From the NCBI RefSeq assembly GCF_900188405.1, contig NZ_FZOF01000018.1, positions 64,750 to 128,749 of the forward strand: DNA of 64,000 bases, given 5' to 3'. The notes beneath the pieces are model-generated. The model saw only the letters and a list, made by a program, of their open reading frames with translations, searched no databases and was not told where the DNA came from. Below are positions 19,271 to 30,026 of this stretch, piece after piece. Position 1 is the stretch's first letter; each line of letters begins with the position of its first letter. Position numbers and translations under genes: made by a program. The DNA is from Actinacidiphila glaucinigra. GTDB taxonomy: Bacteria > Actinomycetota > Actinomycetes > Streptomycetales > Streptomycetaceae.

Positions 19271-19271
<1 letters not shown>
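17376..19271 (+). CDS. mutA: Methylmalonyl-CoA mutase small subunit
   Basis: 631 residues, as expected for the small, non-catalytic MutA chain. It keeps the mutase barrel (YRQ-like FRYAATADQFLTIAKLRAAR, NMLRTTVATLGAGVGGADSV, RIARNTSTILMEESHLARV, DPAGGSWYVERLTDEL), but the C-terminal cobalamin domain lacks the DxHxxG motif, so it cannot bind B12. It dimerises with MutB to isomerise (R)-methylmalonyl-CoA to succinyl-CoA, the route for propionyl-CoA from odd-chain, branched-chain or sterol catabolism, and in reverse for polyketide precursors. It overlaps mutB by one base (TGATG). Confidence 0.95.
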
Positions 19272-21472
<2,201 letters not shown>

Positions 21473-21476
21473 GCCC

Positions 21477-22460
21477 ATGCCTCCCGCCATCGACCTCGAC
21501 GCGTACGTCAAAGGCGTGCTGGACGGCTCCCGGGCCTGGATCGCGCGCGCCATCACCCTGGTGGAGTCGTCGCGGCCCGATCACCGGGAGCTCGCCCAGC
21601 GGCTTCTGACCGAGCTGCTGCCGCACGCGGGCAAGGCCCGCAGGATCGGCGTCAGCGGGGTGCCGGGGGTGGGCAAGTCCACCTTCATCGACGCCTTCGG
21701 CACCCTGCTCACCGGCCTCGGCCACCGGGTCGCGGTGCTCGCCGTCGACCCGTCGTCCACGCTGACCGGCGGCTCAATCCTGGGCGACAAGACCCGGATG
21801 GAACGGCTCGCGGTGGACCGCTCGGCCTTCGTGCGGCCCTCGCCGTCGGCCGGGACGCTCGGCGGAGTGGCCAAGGCGACCCGGGAGTCGGTCGTCGTCG
21901 TGGAGGCGGCGGGCTACGACGTGGTGCTCGTCGAGACCGTGGGCGTCGGCCAGTCCGAGACCGCGGTCGCGGGCATGGTCGACACCTTCCTGCTGCTGAC
22001 GCTGGCCCGGACCGGCGACCAGCTCCAGGGCATCAAGAAGGGCGTCCTGGAGCTCGCCGACGTCATCACCGTCAACAAGGCCGACGGGCCGCACGAGCGC
22101 GACGCCCGCGCCGCCGCGCGCGAACTGTCCGGCGCCCTGCGGATGATGACCCCGGTGGACACCGCCTGGACCCCGCCCGTGCTCACCTGCAGCGCCCGCG
22201 AGGGCTCCGGCCTCGACACCCTGTGGGAGCGGCTGGAGCAGCACCGCACGCTGCTGGAGTCCACGGGCCGGCTGGCGGCCAAGCGGCGCGACCAGCAGAC
22301 GGAGTGGGCCTGGAGCATGGTCCGCGAGGAGCTGCTGGGCCGCCTCCGGGGCCACCCCGAGGTGCGCAGGCTGACCCCGGAGATCGAACGGCAGGTCCGC
22401 GAGGGCACGCTGACGCCCACCCTGGCCGCCGCGCGCATTCTGGACGCCTTCTCGGGCTGA
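21477..22460 (+). CDS. meaB: Methylmalonyl-CoA mutase-associated GTPase
   Basis: 327 residues, MeaB/ArgK family G3E P-loop GTPase: Walker A GVPGVGKST at residues 61-69, LAVDPSSTLTGGSILGDKTR, LVETVGVGQSE (switch region) and base-recognition NKAD. MeaB loads and protects adenosylcobalamin on the mutase using GTP hydrolysis. Adjacent placement after mutB, as here, is the classical arrangement and supports a mutase reactivase role. Confidence 0.95.
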   Translation: MPPAIDLDAYVKGVLDGSRAWIARAITLVESSRPDHRELAQRLLTELLPHAGKARRIGVSGVPGVGKSTFIDAFGTLLTGLGHRVAVLAVDPSSTLTGGSILGDKTRMERLAVDRSAFVRPSPSAGTLGGVAKATRESVVVVEAAGYDVVLVETVGVGQSETAVAGMVDTFLLLTLARTGDQLQGIKKGVLELADVITVNKADGPHERDARAAARELSGALRMMTPVDTAWTPPVLTCSAREGSGLDTLWERLEQHRTLLESTGRLAAKRRDQQTEWAWSMVREELLGRLRGHPEVRRLTPEIERQVREGTLTPTLAAARILDAFSG

Positions 22461-22478
22461 GCGCCGGACCGTCCCGGG

Positions 22479-22766
22479 TCAGGCCGCCCGCGCCTGGCCC
22501 CGGGGCACGGCGCACCGTCCCGCCGACCACAGCGCCCCTGGCATGTTGCAGTCCGGGCCGACCTGGTGGCGGTCGACGTACGCGAACAGCCGCCGCGCCT
22601 CCGCCATGTGTGCCGCGCACGCGAACGAGCCGTGCCCGGGGAGCCATTGGATGTGCCACCGTGCGGGTTCCGCGCACGGCCGCGCCGCGTCGGGCGCGAC
22701 GCGGCCGCACGGTGTCGTGCCGTCGACGGGTATCGGGGTGAGCCGGGGCGTGATGGGACCGGTCAT
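22479..22766 (-). CDS. Small Cys/His-containing hypothetical protein
   Basis: 95 residues, convergent with meaB. Conserved-looking spacing of Cys and His (TPCGR, RPCAEPARWHIQWLPG, SFACAAHMAEA, DCNMPGALW) could bind a metal, but no known family is recognised. The codon bias (high third-position GC in this frame) supports it being coding. The start ATG at 22766 has a weak AGGAGGCC-like ribosome site upstream on the minus strand. Function unknown. Confidence 0.55.
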   Translation of the reverse strand: MTGPITPRLTPIPVDGTTPCGRVAPDAARPCAEPARWHIQWLPGHGSFACAAHMAEARRLFAYVDRHQVGPDCNMPGALWSAGRCAVPRGQARAA

Positions 22767-23013
22767 GGGCAGGCCTCCTCTGCCGCGCGACGCGACGCGA
22801 CGCGACCTGTGTGCGTGTGGGGTGATGGGCCGCTTGTGCGCACTCGATGTCGGTATGCCCCGTCATGGCGGCCTCCGACGCATGCGCGGAGGTCAGGAGT
22901 TGGTAACCGAGGGGGTCCGGGGCGGGCGGCGGCCGCAAGTTGTGGCGTACTCGTTCCTCGCCGTTCCTCGAACGGCACGGGTCCGTTGATGGTGCACCGT
23001 CAGGCTCGCCCGC

Positions 23014-24939
23014 ATGCCGCATACATCATTCCGCGCGAGGACCCTGCTGCTCGCGTCCGCGCTGGTCGCCGCCACCGTGACCGTCGCCGGTTCCGCCTCC
23101 GCCGACCCGGTGACGCCTGCGACGACCACCACGACCACGAAGGCGGCGAACGCCGCGACGGCCGAGGCCGGCCGGGTCGTCGTCTCCGCCGACTTCTCCG
23201 GTGCCGCCCTGCCCCAGGGCTTCCGGGCGGTGGAGGGCGACTGGAAGGTCAGGGACGGCCGCCTGTGGGGCACGTCGGCCAACTCGGCCCAGCAGAGCCG
23301 CATCACCTTCGGCGAGCACCTCGACGACTTCCGCATCGAGGTGACGGCCCGCTTCGAGACCGCGGCCGACGCCGCCCGCTGGACGGCCATGGGCCTCGAC
23401 CTCGCGGCCGACGGTGCCGTGCCGTGGTCCATCGCCACGATGCGCACCGGCACCACCGCGTCCAACGGCCTGGAGTTCGCCCAGCGCACCGCGGCCAACG
23501 CCTGGAACGTCACCGACACCCACGCCGCGCCCACCGCCGCGGGCACCGGCAAGGACGTCAGGATCGCCGCCGAGGTCCACGGGGCCAACGCCGTCTGGTA
23601 CTTCGACGGCAAGGAGGTCATGCGCACCAGCCGCGTCGCGCGCTCGACCGGCGGCGTCCAGGGCCTCCTGGTGAACGGCGCCTCGGTCTCGTACGACGAC
23701 CTCGAGGTCACCGAACTCCCGCCGCGGAGCTGGATCCGCCCCGAGGGCACCCCGCTCACCGTGATCGCCCACCGCGGCGCCTCGTCCGTCGCGCCGGAGA
23801 ACACCCTGGTCGCCCAGGAGATCGCCCGCAGGGGCGGCACCGACTTCGTCGAGAACGACGTCCAGCCCAACAAGGACGGCATCCCCTACGTCCTCCACGA
23901 CTCCACCGTCGACCGCACCACCGACGGCACCGGCGCCATCCGCTCGCTCACGGCCCAGCAGATCGGCGCGCTCGACGCCGGGTCCTGGTTCGCCCCGCAC
24001 TACGCCGGGGCGCGCGTCCCCACCCTCGCCGCACAGCTCGACGACCTGCGCACGCGCGGCGGCAACCTCCTGCTGGAGATCAAGGGGCAGCACACCAGGA
24101 GCGAGGTGGCGACCATCGTCGACACCGTCCGGTCGCACGGCATGACCGGCCGGGTATTCGTGCAGAGCTTCGAGGTCGACGCCCTGCGCTACACCCGCGA
24201 ACTCGCCCCGGAGATACCGCTGGGGCTGCTGCGCAGCACCCTGGACGCGGACCCGGTGGCACTCGCCGGGGAACTGCACCTGGCGGCGTACAACCCCGAG
24301 GACGGCGCCCTCGCCAAGAATCCCTCGGTCGTCGCCGACCTGCACCGGGCCGGCGTGGCCGTGATGGCGTGGACCGTGGACGGCGCCGACCGCTGGAAGG
24401 CCCTGGAGGCCCTGGGCGTCGACGGCGTCATCACCAACCGCCCGGCGGAGCTGACCGGCTGGAACCGGGCCTTCCTGCAGAACCGGCAGGCCCCCGCGAA
24501 GCCAGCGGTGACCGTCATCTCCCCGGCGCCCGGGGCGGCCCTCGGCCGGGCCCAGGCGCCCGTACCGGCGGTGCAGACCCAGGACGCGGAGAAGGTGGCA
24601 CTCACCCTCGACGGCCGCCCCGTGGCGGCGGGCGCCCCGCTGGACCTGACCGGACTCGCCACCGGGGAACACACCCTGCGCGCCGAGGCGTCGGGGCCGG
24701 GCGGGACCGAGGTCGCCACGTCGGTCTTCACCGTCCGGGCCGACGCGACCGGCCTGGCGCACCTCATCCTCACCTCGGGCGCCAAGGACGCCTCGATCGG
24801 CACCATGGCCACCCTGCTCGGCCAGAAGCAGTACTCCACCCTCGCCACCTGGGCGCGGGTGCAGTCGGGCAAGGGCCTCGACGCCGGACGGGCCGCCCTG
24901 ATCGCCGCCGACGCGAAGTCCCTGGCGGGCGCGTCCTGA
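23014..24939 (+). CDS. Secreted glycerophosphodiester phosphodiesterase
   Basis: 641 residues. A Sec signal peptide with hydrophobic core LLLASALVAATVTVAGSASA ends near residue 30. Residues ~50-235 form a jelly-roll LamG/DUF1080-like domain (VSADFSGAALPQGFRAVEGD, DDLEVTELPP). Residues ~245-495 are the GDPD TIM barrel: IAHRGASSVAPENTLVA, DFVENDVQPNKDGIPYVLHD, LLLEIKGQHT and VMAWTVDGADRW, with catalytic His pair and metal Glu/Asp. An Ig-like C-terminal domain follows (VTVISPAPGAALG). It releases glycerol-3-phosphate from lipid headgroup diesters outside the cell, functionally complementary to the phospholipase C at 14.2-16.3 kb. Confidence 0.88.
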   Translation: MPHTSFRARTLLLASALVAATVTVAGSASADPVTPATTTTTTKAANAATAEAGRVVVSADFSGAALPQGFRAVEGDWKVRDGRLWGTSANSAQQSRITFGEHLDDFRIEVTARFETAADAARWTAMGLDLAADGAVPWSIATMRTGTTASNGLEFAQRTAANAWNVTDTHAAPTAAGTGKDVRIAAEVHGANAVWYFDGKEVMRTSRVARSTGGVQGLLVNGASVSYDDLEVTELPPRSWIRPEGTPLTVIAHRGASSVAPENTLVAQEIARRGGTDFVENDVQPNKDGIPYVLHDSTVDRTTDGTGAIRSLTAQQIGALDAGSWFAPHYAGARVPTLAAQLDDLRTRGGNLLLEIKGQHTRSEVATIVDTVRSHGMTGRVFVQSFEVDALRYTRELAPEIPLGLLRSTLDADPVALAGELHLAAYNPEDGALAKNPSVVADLHRAGVAVMAWTVDGADRWKALEALGVDGVITNRPAELTGWNRAFLQNRQAPAKPAVTVISPAPGAALGRAQAPVPAVQTQDAEKVALTLDGRPVAAGAPLDLTGLATGEHTLRAEASGPGGTEVATSVFTVRADATGLAHLILTSGAKDASIGTMATLLGQKQYSTLATWARVQSGKGLDAGRAALIAADAKSLAGAS

Positions 24940-25024
24940 CCGACTGACCGCCTTTGACGCCCGCCCTTCGACGCCCGCCCCCTGACGGTGCCGCCGCGAC
25001 GGCACTTTCAGGAGGCGCGGTTGC

Positions 25025-25552
25025 GTGAAGGCGCTCGCCGGCTGGGCCGGGTGGGTCGCCTCTCCGGCGGTGGCGACGACCCGGTCGGCCGGGCTGGGCT
25101 CGGGACTCGCCGTCGGTGTTCGGCTGTTCTTCCGGTGGTCGGTTCACAGGGTGCGGCTCGAGGTCGGCCCGGACGGGATCGTGGCGGTCGACCCGTGGGG
25201 CACCCATCGTCTGCGACGGGACGAGGCGGCTTCGGTGCGGCTCGGCGCCTGGGGTGCGGAGTTCCATCACGGGGACGGCTTCAAGACCACGGCGTACGCG
25301 CTCGGCGAGCCGGCCGCGGGCACGTCGCAGGTCCGGCGTTTCGCGGAGCTGCGGGCCGTGCTGAACGCGGGCCCCGAGGCCGGGGACCGACCGGGCGGGC
25401 CCGGTGGTTGCTGCGCCGTCCGGCTGGTCACGAGGCCCGGGTGGGGCCCGGCCTGTCGTGCGGCGCGCCTGGGGGGTGCCGGGCATGGGTGGCGGCCCGC
25501 GCCGCAGGTCAGCTCGCGTACGCGGTGGGCGGCACGCCGACCGTCGCGGTGA
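25025..25552 (+). CDS. Possible PH-domain-like small protein
   Basis: Up to 175 residues from a GTG at 25025 with a strong AGGAGG site 9 nt upstream. Residues ~40-115 (RLEVGPDGIVAVDPWGTHRL, VRLGAWGAEFHHGDGFKTT, FAELRAVLN) resemble the bacterial PH fold found in small actinobacterial membrane-associated proteins. The C-terminal third is low-complexity and overlaps the convergent AraC-type gene by 44 bp, so the true protein may have been extended by a frameshift. Function unknown; treat as tentative. Confidence 0.4.
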   Translation: MKALAGWAGWVASPAVATTRSAGLGSGLAVGVRLFFRWSVHRVRLEVGPDGIVAVDPWGTHRLRRDEAASVRLGAWGAEFHHGDGFKTTAYALGEPAAGTSQVRRFAELRAVLNAGPEAGDRPGGPGGCCAVRLVTRPGWGPACRAARLGGAGHGWRPAPQVSSRTRWAARRPSR

Positions 25553-26318
25553 AGTCCCGGACCAGATGGGCCTGGTCGCTGTAGCCGAGTTCCGCGGCGA
25601 GGGCGGACCAGTCGACGGACGCCTCGGACTCCGCGCGCTCCAGGGCCTCGTGGATGCGGTAGCGCAGGATGACCCACTTCGGGCTGACGCCGACGTACGC
25701 CGCGAACAGCCGCTGCAGGGAGCGGGCCGACATGCCCTCGGCGCGGGCGAAGTCCTCGACCCTCAGGATGGAGCGGTCGTGCCGGATACGGTCGGCCAGG
25801 GCCGCCGCGCGGGCCGCCTGCGGGTCGGGCGCGGGGGCGAGCGACAGCAGGAACGCGTCGAGGGCGGCGACGCGGGCGTCCTCGTCCCGTGGGCCGAGCA
25901 CCGCTTCCGGTGCGGCCTCGTTGCCGGGCAGCGCGTCGTCGAGCAGGACGCGCCGGCCCGTCCAGTGCGACACCGGCACCGCGGGGGCGAAGGGCCGGAA
26001 TCCGCCCGGCCGGAACTGGATGCCGCAGACGCGTCCGGTGGCCTCCAGCTTCTGCGTGAACAGCTCCAGCCCGATGCCCGAGACCTCGCCGAAGCCCGGG
26101 GCGGTCCCGTGGCGCTGGAAGACGATGTTGACCGAGGGATGCGGCACGACGTGCGAGGCGTACGGCTCGGTGAGGTCCCAGTCGATCAGCCAGTAGTGCT
26201 CCAGGTACGGCCGCAGCGCCGGAGCGGGCGCCCGGCGCCGGAAGCGGACGCGGGCGAAGAGCTCCGGTGCGTCGACGATGCCCCGGGTGTCGCGGCGCGG
26301 GCTGTCCGGACCTGCCAT
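25509..26318 (-). CDS. AraC-family transcriptional regulator
   Basis: 269 residues. The N-terminal sensor opens with RPYLEHYWLIDWDL and HVVPHPSVNIVFQRHG (DUF6597-like), common in actinobacterial AraC proteins. The C-terminal HTH_18 is clear: FARAEGMSARSLQRLFAAYV, GVSPKWVILRYRIHEAL, ALAAELGYSDQAHLVRDF, followed by TVGVPPTAY. Divergent from the TIGR03086 gene across 75 bp, which is its likely target. Confidence 0.87.
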   Translation of the reverse strand: MAGPDSPRRDTRGIVDAPELFARVRFRRRAPAPALRPYLEHYWLIDWDLTEPYASHVVPHPSVNIVFQRHGTAPGFGEVSGIGLELFTQKLEATGRVCGIQFRPGGFRPFAPAVPVSHWTGRRVLLDDALPGNEAAPEAVLGPRDEDARVAALDAFLLSLAPAPDPQAARAAALADRIRHDRSILRVEDFARAEGMSARSLQRLFAAYVGVSPKWVILRYRIHEALERAESEASVDWSALAAELGYSDQAHLVRDFTATVGVPPTAYAS

Positions 26319-26393
26319 ACCGGCGATCCTACGGGGGCGCCCTGTCGCATTTCTTCAAGCCGCCGGTGCCCTGCCGGTCCTAGCGTCGGACCC

Positions 26394-26978
26394 ATGACGA
26401 CGAGAACCGGTGAACTGCTCGCTGCGGCCCGCGACCGGGCCCTGCCGCTGGTGCACGCGCTGCCCGACGAGGCCCTGGAGGCGCCGACGCCCTGCGCCGA
26501 GTACGACGTGCGGAACCTGCTCAACCACCTCTTCCACGTGGTCGTCGGCTTCCAGGCGCTCGCGGCGCGTGAGGAGGCCGACTTCTCCGTCACCCCGGAC
26601 CGTCTCGCCGAGTACGGCGACGGCTGGCGGGCGCGCTTCGAGGAGGAGACGGAACTGCTGGTGAGCGCCTGGGCGGTACCGGGCGCCGACGAGGGCGTGG
26701 CCGGGTCGATGAACCTGCCCGCGCGCACCGTCGGTGCCATGGCGCTGCTCGACCTGACGGTGCACCCCTGGGACCTCGCCCGTGCCACCGGGCTGCCCTA
26801 CACACCGGACGCCGAGGGGCTGCGGGCGCTGGAGGAACTGGTGGCCGCGATGGGGCCGACCGCCCGGAAGATGGGGGTCTTCGGCGAGCCGGCACCCATG
26901 CCCGCCGGGGCCTCCGCCTTCGAGGCCCTGCTGGCGGGTACGGGCCGCGATCCGCGCTGGAGCCGCCCGGAGGCGTAG
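26394..26978 (+). CDS. TIGR03086-family metal-binding (DinB/MDMPI-like) protein
   Basis: 194 residues. ALPLVHALPDEALEAPTPC with EYDVRNLLNHLFHVVVGFQ, then LLDLTVHPWDLARATG matches the mycothiol-dependent maleylpyruvate isomerase-like N-terminal fold, in which three His bind a metal (here His in NHLFH and VHPWD). Many members are thiol-dependent enzymes with unknown substrates. ATG start at 26394 excludes open upstream frame belonging to the opposite strand. Divergent from the AraC-type regulator. Confidence 0.8.
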   Translation: MTTRTGELLAAARDRALPLVHALPDEALEAPTPCAEYDVRNLLNHLFHVVVGFQALAAREEADFSVTPDRLAEYGDGWRARFEEETELLVSAWAVPGADEGVAGSMNLPARTVGAMALLDLTVHPWDLARATGLPYTPDAEGLRALEELVAAMGPTARKMGVFGEPAPMPAGASAFEALLAGTGRDPRWSRPEA

Positions 26979-26991
26979 CGCGGAACACTTT

Positions 26992-27005
26992 TGCAACTGG
27001 TTGCA
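26992..27005. promoter_or_regulatory. KstR-like operator upstream of the dienoyl-CoA reductase
   Basis: TGCAACTGGTTGCA fits TnnAACnnGTTnnA, the published mycobacterial KstR consensus, and its arms TGCAAC/GTTGCA are fully complementary. It lies 69 bp before the reductase ATG. Two further sites of the same form occur in this window before a FadE26-like gene and the fadD19/echA19 pair, which strengthens the call. The binding protein is not in the window. Confidence 0.5.
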
Positions 27006-27073
27006 CAATCGGGTCCGGGTGGTCTACAAACGTCGTGACGACACCGCGCGCCGCCGCCCGAGGAGACCCCGCG

Positions 27074-29095
27074 ATGAGCCCCTACCCGCACCTGCTGAAC
27101 CCGCTCGACCTCGGCTTCACCACACTGCCGAACCGGGTGCTCATGGGCTCGATGCACGTCGGGCTGGAGGAGGCCGAGGGCGGCTTCGAGCGGATGGCCG
27201 CGTTCTACGCCGCCCGGGCCCGGGGCGGCGTCGGCCTCATCGTCACGGGCGGCATCGCCCCCAACGACCGGGGCCGCCCCTACCCCGGCGGGGCCCGGAT
27301 GACCACCGAGGCCGAGGCGGCGCAGCACGCCGTCGTCACCGACGCCGTGCACCGCGCCGGCGGCCGCATCGCCCTGCAGATCCTGCACTTCGGCCGGTAC
27401 GCGTACCACCCGGAGCTGGTCGCCCCGAGCGCGCTGCAGGCACCGATCAGCCCCTACGTCCCGCACGCCCTCACCGGCGAGGAGGTCGAGGAGACCGTCG
27501 AGGACTTCGTGCGGGCGGCCGCGCTCGCGCGGCAAGCCGGGTACGACGGCGTCGAGATCATGGGCTCCGAGGGCTACCTGATCAACGAGTTCATCGCCTC
27601 CGCCACCAACCACCGCGACGACCGCTGGGGCGGATCCTACGAGAACCGGACCCGCTTCCCGCTGGAGATCGTCCGCCGCACCCGCGAACGGGTCGGCCCG
27701 GACTTCATCATCGTCTACCGGCTGTCCATGCTGGACCTGGTGCCCGGCGGCTCGACCCTGGAGGAGGTCGTCTCCCTCGCCAAGGAGATCGAGGCGGCCG
27801 GGGCGACGATCATCAACACCGGCATCGGCTGGCACGAGGCGCGCATCCCCACCATCGCCACCTCCGTCCCGCGCGGGGCGTACACCTGGGTGACGAAGCG
27901 GCTGATGGGCGCGGTGTCGGTGCCGCTGGTCACCAGCAACCGGATCAACACCCCCGAGGTGGCCGAGCGGTTGCTCGCCGAGGGGGCCGCCGACATGGTG
28001 TCGATGGCCCGTCCGATGCTCGCCGACCCGGACTTCGTGGCGAAGGCCCGCGAGGACCGCGCGGACGCCATCAACACCTGCATCGGCTGCAACCAGGCGT
28101 GCCTGGACCACACCTTCAGCGGCCGGCTCACCTCCTGCCTGGTCAACCCCCGGGCCTGCCACGAGACCGAGCTCGTCCTCCTCCCCACCCGGCTGCGCAA
28201 GCGCGTCGCCGTCGTCGGCGCCGGTCCCGCCGGACTCGCCTGCGCCGTCTCCGCGGCCGAACGGGGCCACGCCGTCACCCTCTTCGACGCCGCCGGCCGG
28301 ATCGGCGGCCAGCTGAACATCGCCCGCAAGGTGCCGGGCAAGGAGGAGTTCGACGAGACGCTGCGGTACTTCCGCACCCGCCTCGCCGAGGAGGAGGTGG
28401 AGCTGCGCCTGGACACGCACGTCACGGCGGAGTTCCTGGCGGACGGGGGCTTCGACGAGATCGTCCTGGCCACCGGCGTCACCCCGCGCACGCCTGACAT
28501 CCCCGGCGTCGACCACCCGAGCGTGCTGAGCTACCTCGACGTGCTGCGCGACGGAGCCCCGGTCGGCGAGCGCGTCGCCGTCGTCGGCGCGGGAGGCATC
28601 GGCTTCGACGTCGCCGGGTTCCTCACCGACGGCGGCGAGGGCGCGAGCCGGGACCCGCAGACGTACTTCCGCCAGTGGGGTGTCGACACCGAGTACCGCG
28701 GGCCCGGCGGGCTGCGCGCGCCCGAGCGGCCGAAGCCGCCGCGCACCGTGTACCTGCTGCAGCGCAAGGCCACCAAGGTCGGTGCGGGACTGGGCAAGAC
28801 CACCGGCTGGATCCACCGCACCGAACTCAAGCACCGCGGCGTCACCATGGTCGCGGGCGCCGTCTACGAGCGCATCGACGACGAGGGCCTGCACGTCACC
28901 GTGGACGGCGAGCGGCGGACCGTGCCCGCCGACACCGTCGTCCTGTGCGCCGGTCAGGAGCCGCGGCGCGACCTGTACGAGGCGCTGCGCGCGGCCGGGC
29001 ACCCGGTGCACCTCATCGGCGGCGCCGACGTCGCGGCGGAGCTGGACGCCAAGCGGGCCATCCGCCAGGGCACCGAAGTGGCCGCGACGCTGTGA
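27074..29095 (+). CDS. fadH: NADPH-dependent 2,4-dienoyl-CoA reductase (FadH type)
   Basis: 673 residues, almost exactly the length of E. coli FadH (672). Order of domains: OYE-like FMN barrel (LLNPLDLGFTTLPNRVLMGS, HFGRYAYHPELVAPSA, SVPLVTSNRINTPEVAERLL), 4Fe-4S cluster cysteines starting CIGC at 336-339 with NQAC and TSC after it, FAD site VAVVGAGPAGLACAVSA and NADPH site VAVVGAGGIGFDVAGFL. It reduces 2,4-dienoyl-CoA during beta-oxidation of unsaturated acyl chains. ATG at 27074 follows GAGGAG. A KstR-like operator upstream links it to the sterol loci. Confidence 0.92.
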   Translation: MSPYPHLLNPLDLGFTTLPNRVLMGSMHVGLEEAEGGFERMAAFYAARARGGVGLIVTGGIAPNDRGRPYPGGARMTTEAEAAQHAVVTDAVHRAGGRIALQILHFGRYAYHPELVAPSALQAPISPYVPHALTGEEVEETVEDFVRAAALARQAGYDGVEIMGSEGYLINEFIASATNHRDDRWGGSYENRTRFPLEIVRRTRERVGPDFIIVYRLSMLDLVPGGSTLEEVVSLAKEIEAAGATIINTGIGWHEARIPTIATSVPRGAYTWVTKRLMGAVSVPLVTSNRINTPEVAERLLAEGAADMVSMARPMLADPDFVAKAREDRADAINTCIGCNQACLDHTFSGRLTSCLVNPRACHETELVLLPTRLRKRVAVVGAGPAGLACAVSAAERGHAVTLFDAAGRIGGQLNIARKVPGKEEFDETLRYFRTRLAEEEVELRLDTHVTAEFLADGGFDEIVLATGVTPRTPDIPGVDHPSVLSYLDVLRDGAPVGERVAVVGAGGIGFDVAGFLTDGGEGASRDPQTYFRQWGVDTEYRGPGGLRAPERPKPPRTVYLLQRKATKVGAGLGKTTGWIHRTELKHRGVTMVAGAVYERIDDEGLHVTVDGERRTVPADTVVLCAGQEPRRDLYEALRAAGHPVHLIGGADVAAELDAKRAIRQGTEVAATL

Positions 29096-29121
29096 ACCCG
29101 GCCCGTCCGTAGGATGCGGAC

Positions 29122-29664
29122 ATGTCGTTGCCGCACGCCATCCTCACCGCCCTGCTGGAGAAGCCGTCGTCGGGGCTTGAGCTGGCACGCCGCTTCGACC
29201 GTTCCATCCGCTACTTCTGGTCCGCGACCCACCAGCAGATCTACCGCGAGCTGGGCCGGCTGGAGGACGCGGGCCTGATCCGGGCCCTGCCCGCGGCCCA
29301 GCCCGCCCGCGGGCAGCGCAAGGAGTACGAGGTACTGCCCGCGGGCCGCGCCGAACTCGTCGCCTGGGTGGCCGCCACCGAGGACCCCAAGCCCATCCGC
29401 GACCCGCTGCTGCTGCGCCTGCGCGCGGCGGCGGTCGTCGGGACCGACGGGCTCGCGGCCGAGCTGCGCCGTCATCTGGAGCTGCACGAGCGGCAGTTGG
29501 CACAGTACGCCGAGATCGAGCGGCGTGACTTCCCGCCGGGGCGCGGCGCCGACGAGGACCGGCTGCGGCACCTGGTGCTGCGTGCGGGCATCGAGCTGGA
29601 GACCTTCTGGGCGCAGTGGCTCGGCGAGGCGGTCGCCGAGGTCGAGGAGATGGGGCGGTCGTGA
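29122..29664 (+). CDS. PadR-family transcriptional regulator
   Basis: 180 residues. N-terminal PadR winged HTH: LPHAILTALLEKPSSGLELA, RFDRSIRYFWSATHQQIYRE, LGRLEDAGLIRALP, RKEYEVLPAGRAEL. The C-terminal half (DUF4180/PadR_C-like: RRHLELHERQLAQYAEIERR) forms the dimerising helices. PadR proteins usually repress a neighbouring gene in response to small aromatic or hydrophobic ligands. It begins 26 bp after fadH on the same strand and is convergent with the kstD remnant. Confidence 0.88.
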   Translation: MSLPHAILTALLEKPSSGLELARRFDRSIRYFWSATHQQIYRELGRLEDAGLIRALPAAQPARGQRKEYEVLPAGRAELVAWVAATEDPKPIRDPLLLRLRAAAVVGTDGLAAELRRHLELHERQLAQYAEIERRDFPPGRGADEDRLRHLVLRAGIELETFWAQWLGEAVAEVEEMGRS

Positions 29665-29677
29665 CCGGCCACTGGGG

Positions 29678-29922
29678 TCAGTGGTCGGCGATGTCGTTGG
29701 CGGCGACGTAGCCGAAGGTCATCGCGGGGCCGATGGCCGAACCCGCCCCCGCGTAGCTGTGGCCCATCACGGCCGCGCTCGCGTTGCCCGCGGCGTACAG
29801 GCCCCTGATGGCCGTCCCGTCGGGGCGCAGCACCCGCGCACGGGCGTCGGTGCGCATGCCGCCCTTGGTGCCGAGGTCCCCGGGGACGATCTTTGGTCGT
29901 CGGCCAAGGCGGACACGGTCAT
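29678..29922 (-). pseudogene. kstD: 3-ketosteroid-delta1-dehydrogenase remnant with internal deletion
   Basis: The minus strand has a ribosome site (CGGAGG) and ATG at 29922 coding MTVSALADDQ, then switches frame at about 29893 into IVPGDLGTKGGMRTDARARV and ...GLYAAGNASAAVMGHSYAGA, GSAIGPAMTFGYVAANDIAD to a TGA at 29678. The second part is unmistakably the last ~70 residues of KstD-type FAD steroid dehydrogenases (normally ~560 residues). So the promoter, start and C terminus survive while roughly 480 codons between them are missing and the frame is shifted. A longer overlapping frame (to 29989) is an artefact that reads through the operator. Confidence 0.8.
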
Positions 29923-29943
29923 GGCGGGCCTCCGGCGAAGGAA

Positions 29944-29960
29944 TCTGACGTTGCGTCAGA
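29944..29960. promoter_or_regulatory. TCTGAC-N5-GTCAGA dyad upstream of the kstD remnant
   Basis: TCTGACGTTGCGTCAGA, in which TCTGACG and CGTCAGA are exact reverse complements around TTG. It sits 22 bp upstream of the remnant's ATG. The same 6-5-6 architecture occurs at 47305-47321 and 57599-57615. The size and symmetry suit a TetR-type repressor dimer; the regulator is not identified. Confidence 0.55.
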
Positions 29961-30026
29961 AATGTGCGGCCGGTGCCCGGGGAAGTCAAGACGCGCGCGT
30001 CCGGCGCCGCGTCACTCCCGCGTCCG

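Noticed and set aside
22783..22806. Short CGCGA tandem repeats
   Set aside because: Four to five units of a 5-mer in GC-rich DNA between two genes; no sign of function.
29923..29989. Reading the kstD remnant as a 103-residue intact gene from 29989
   Set aside because: The first third reads through the operator and ribosome site in a frame that does not match KstD; the natural start at 29922 is in another frame.
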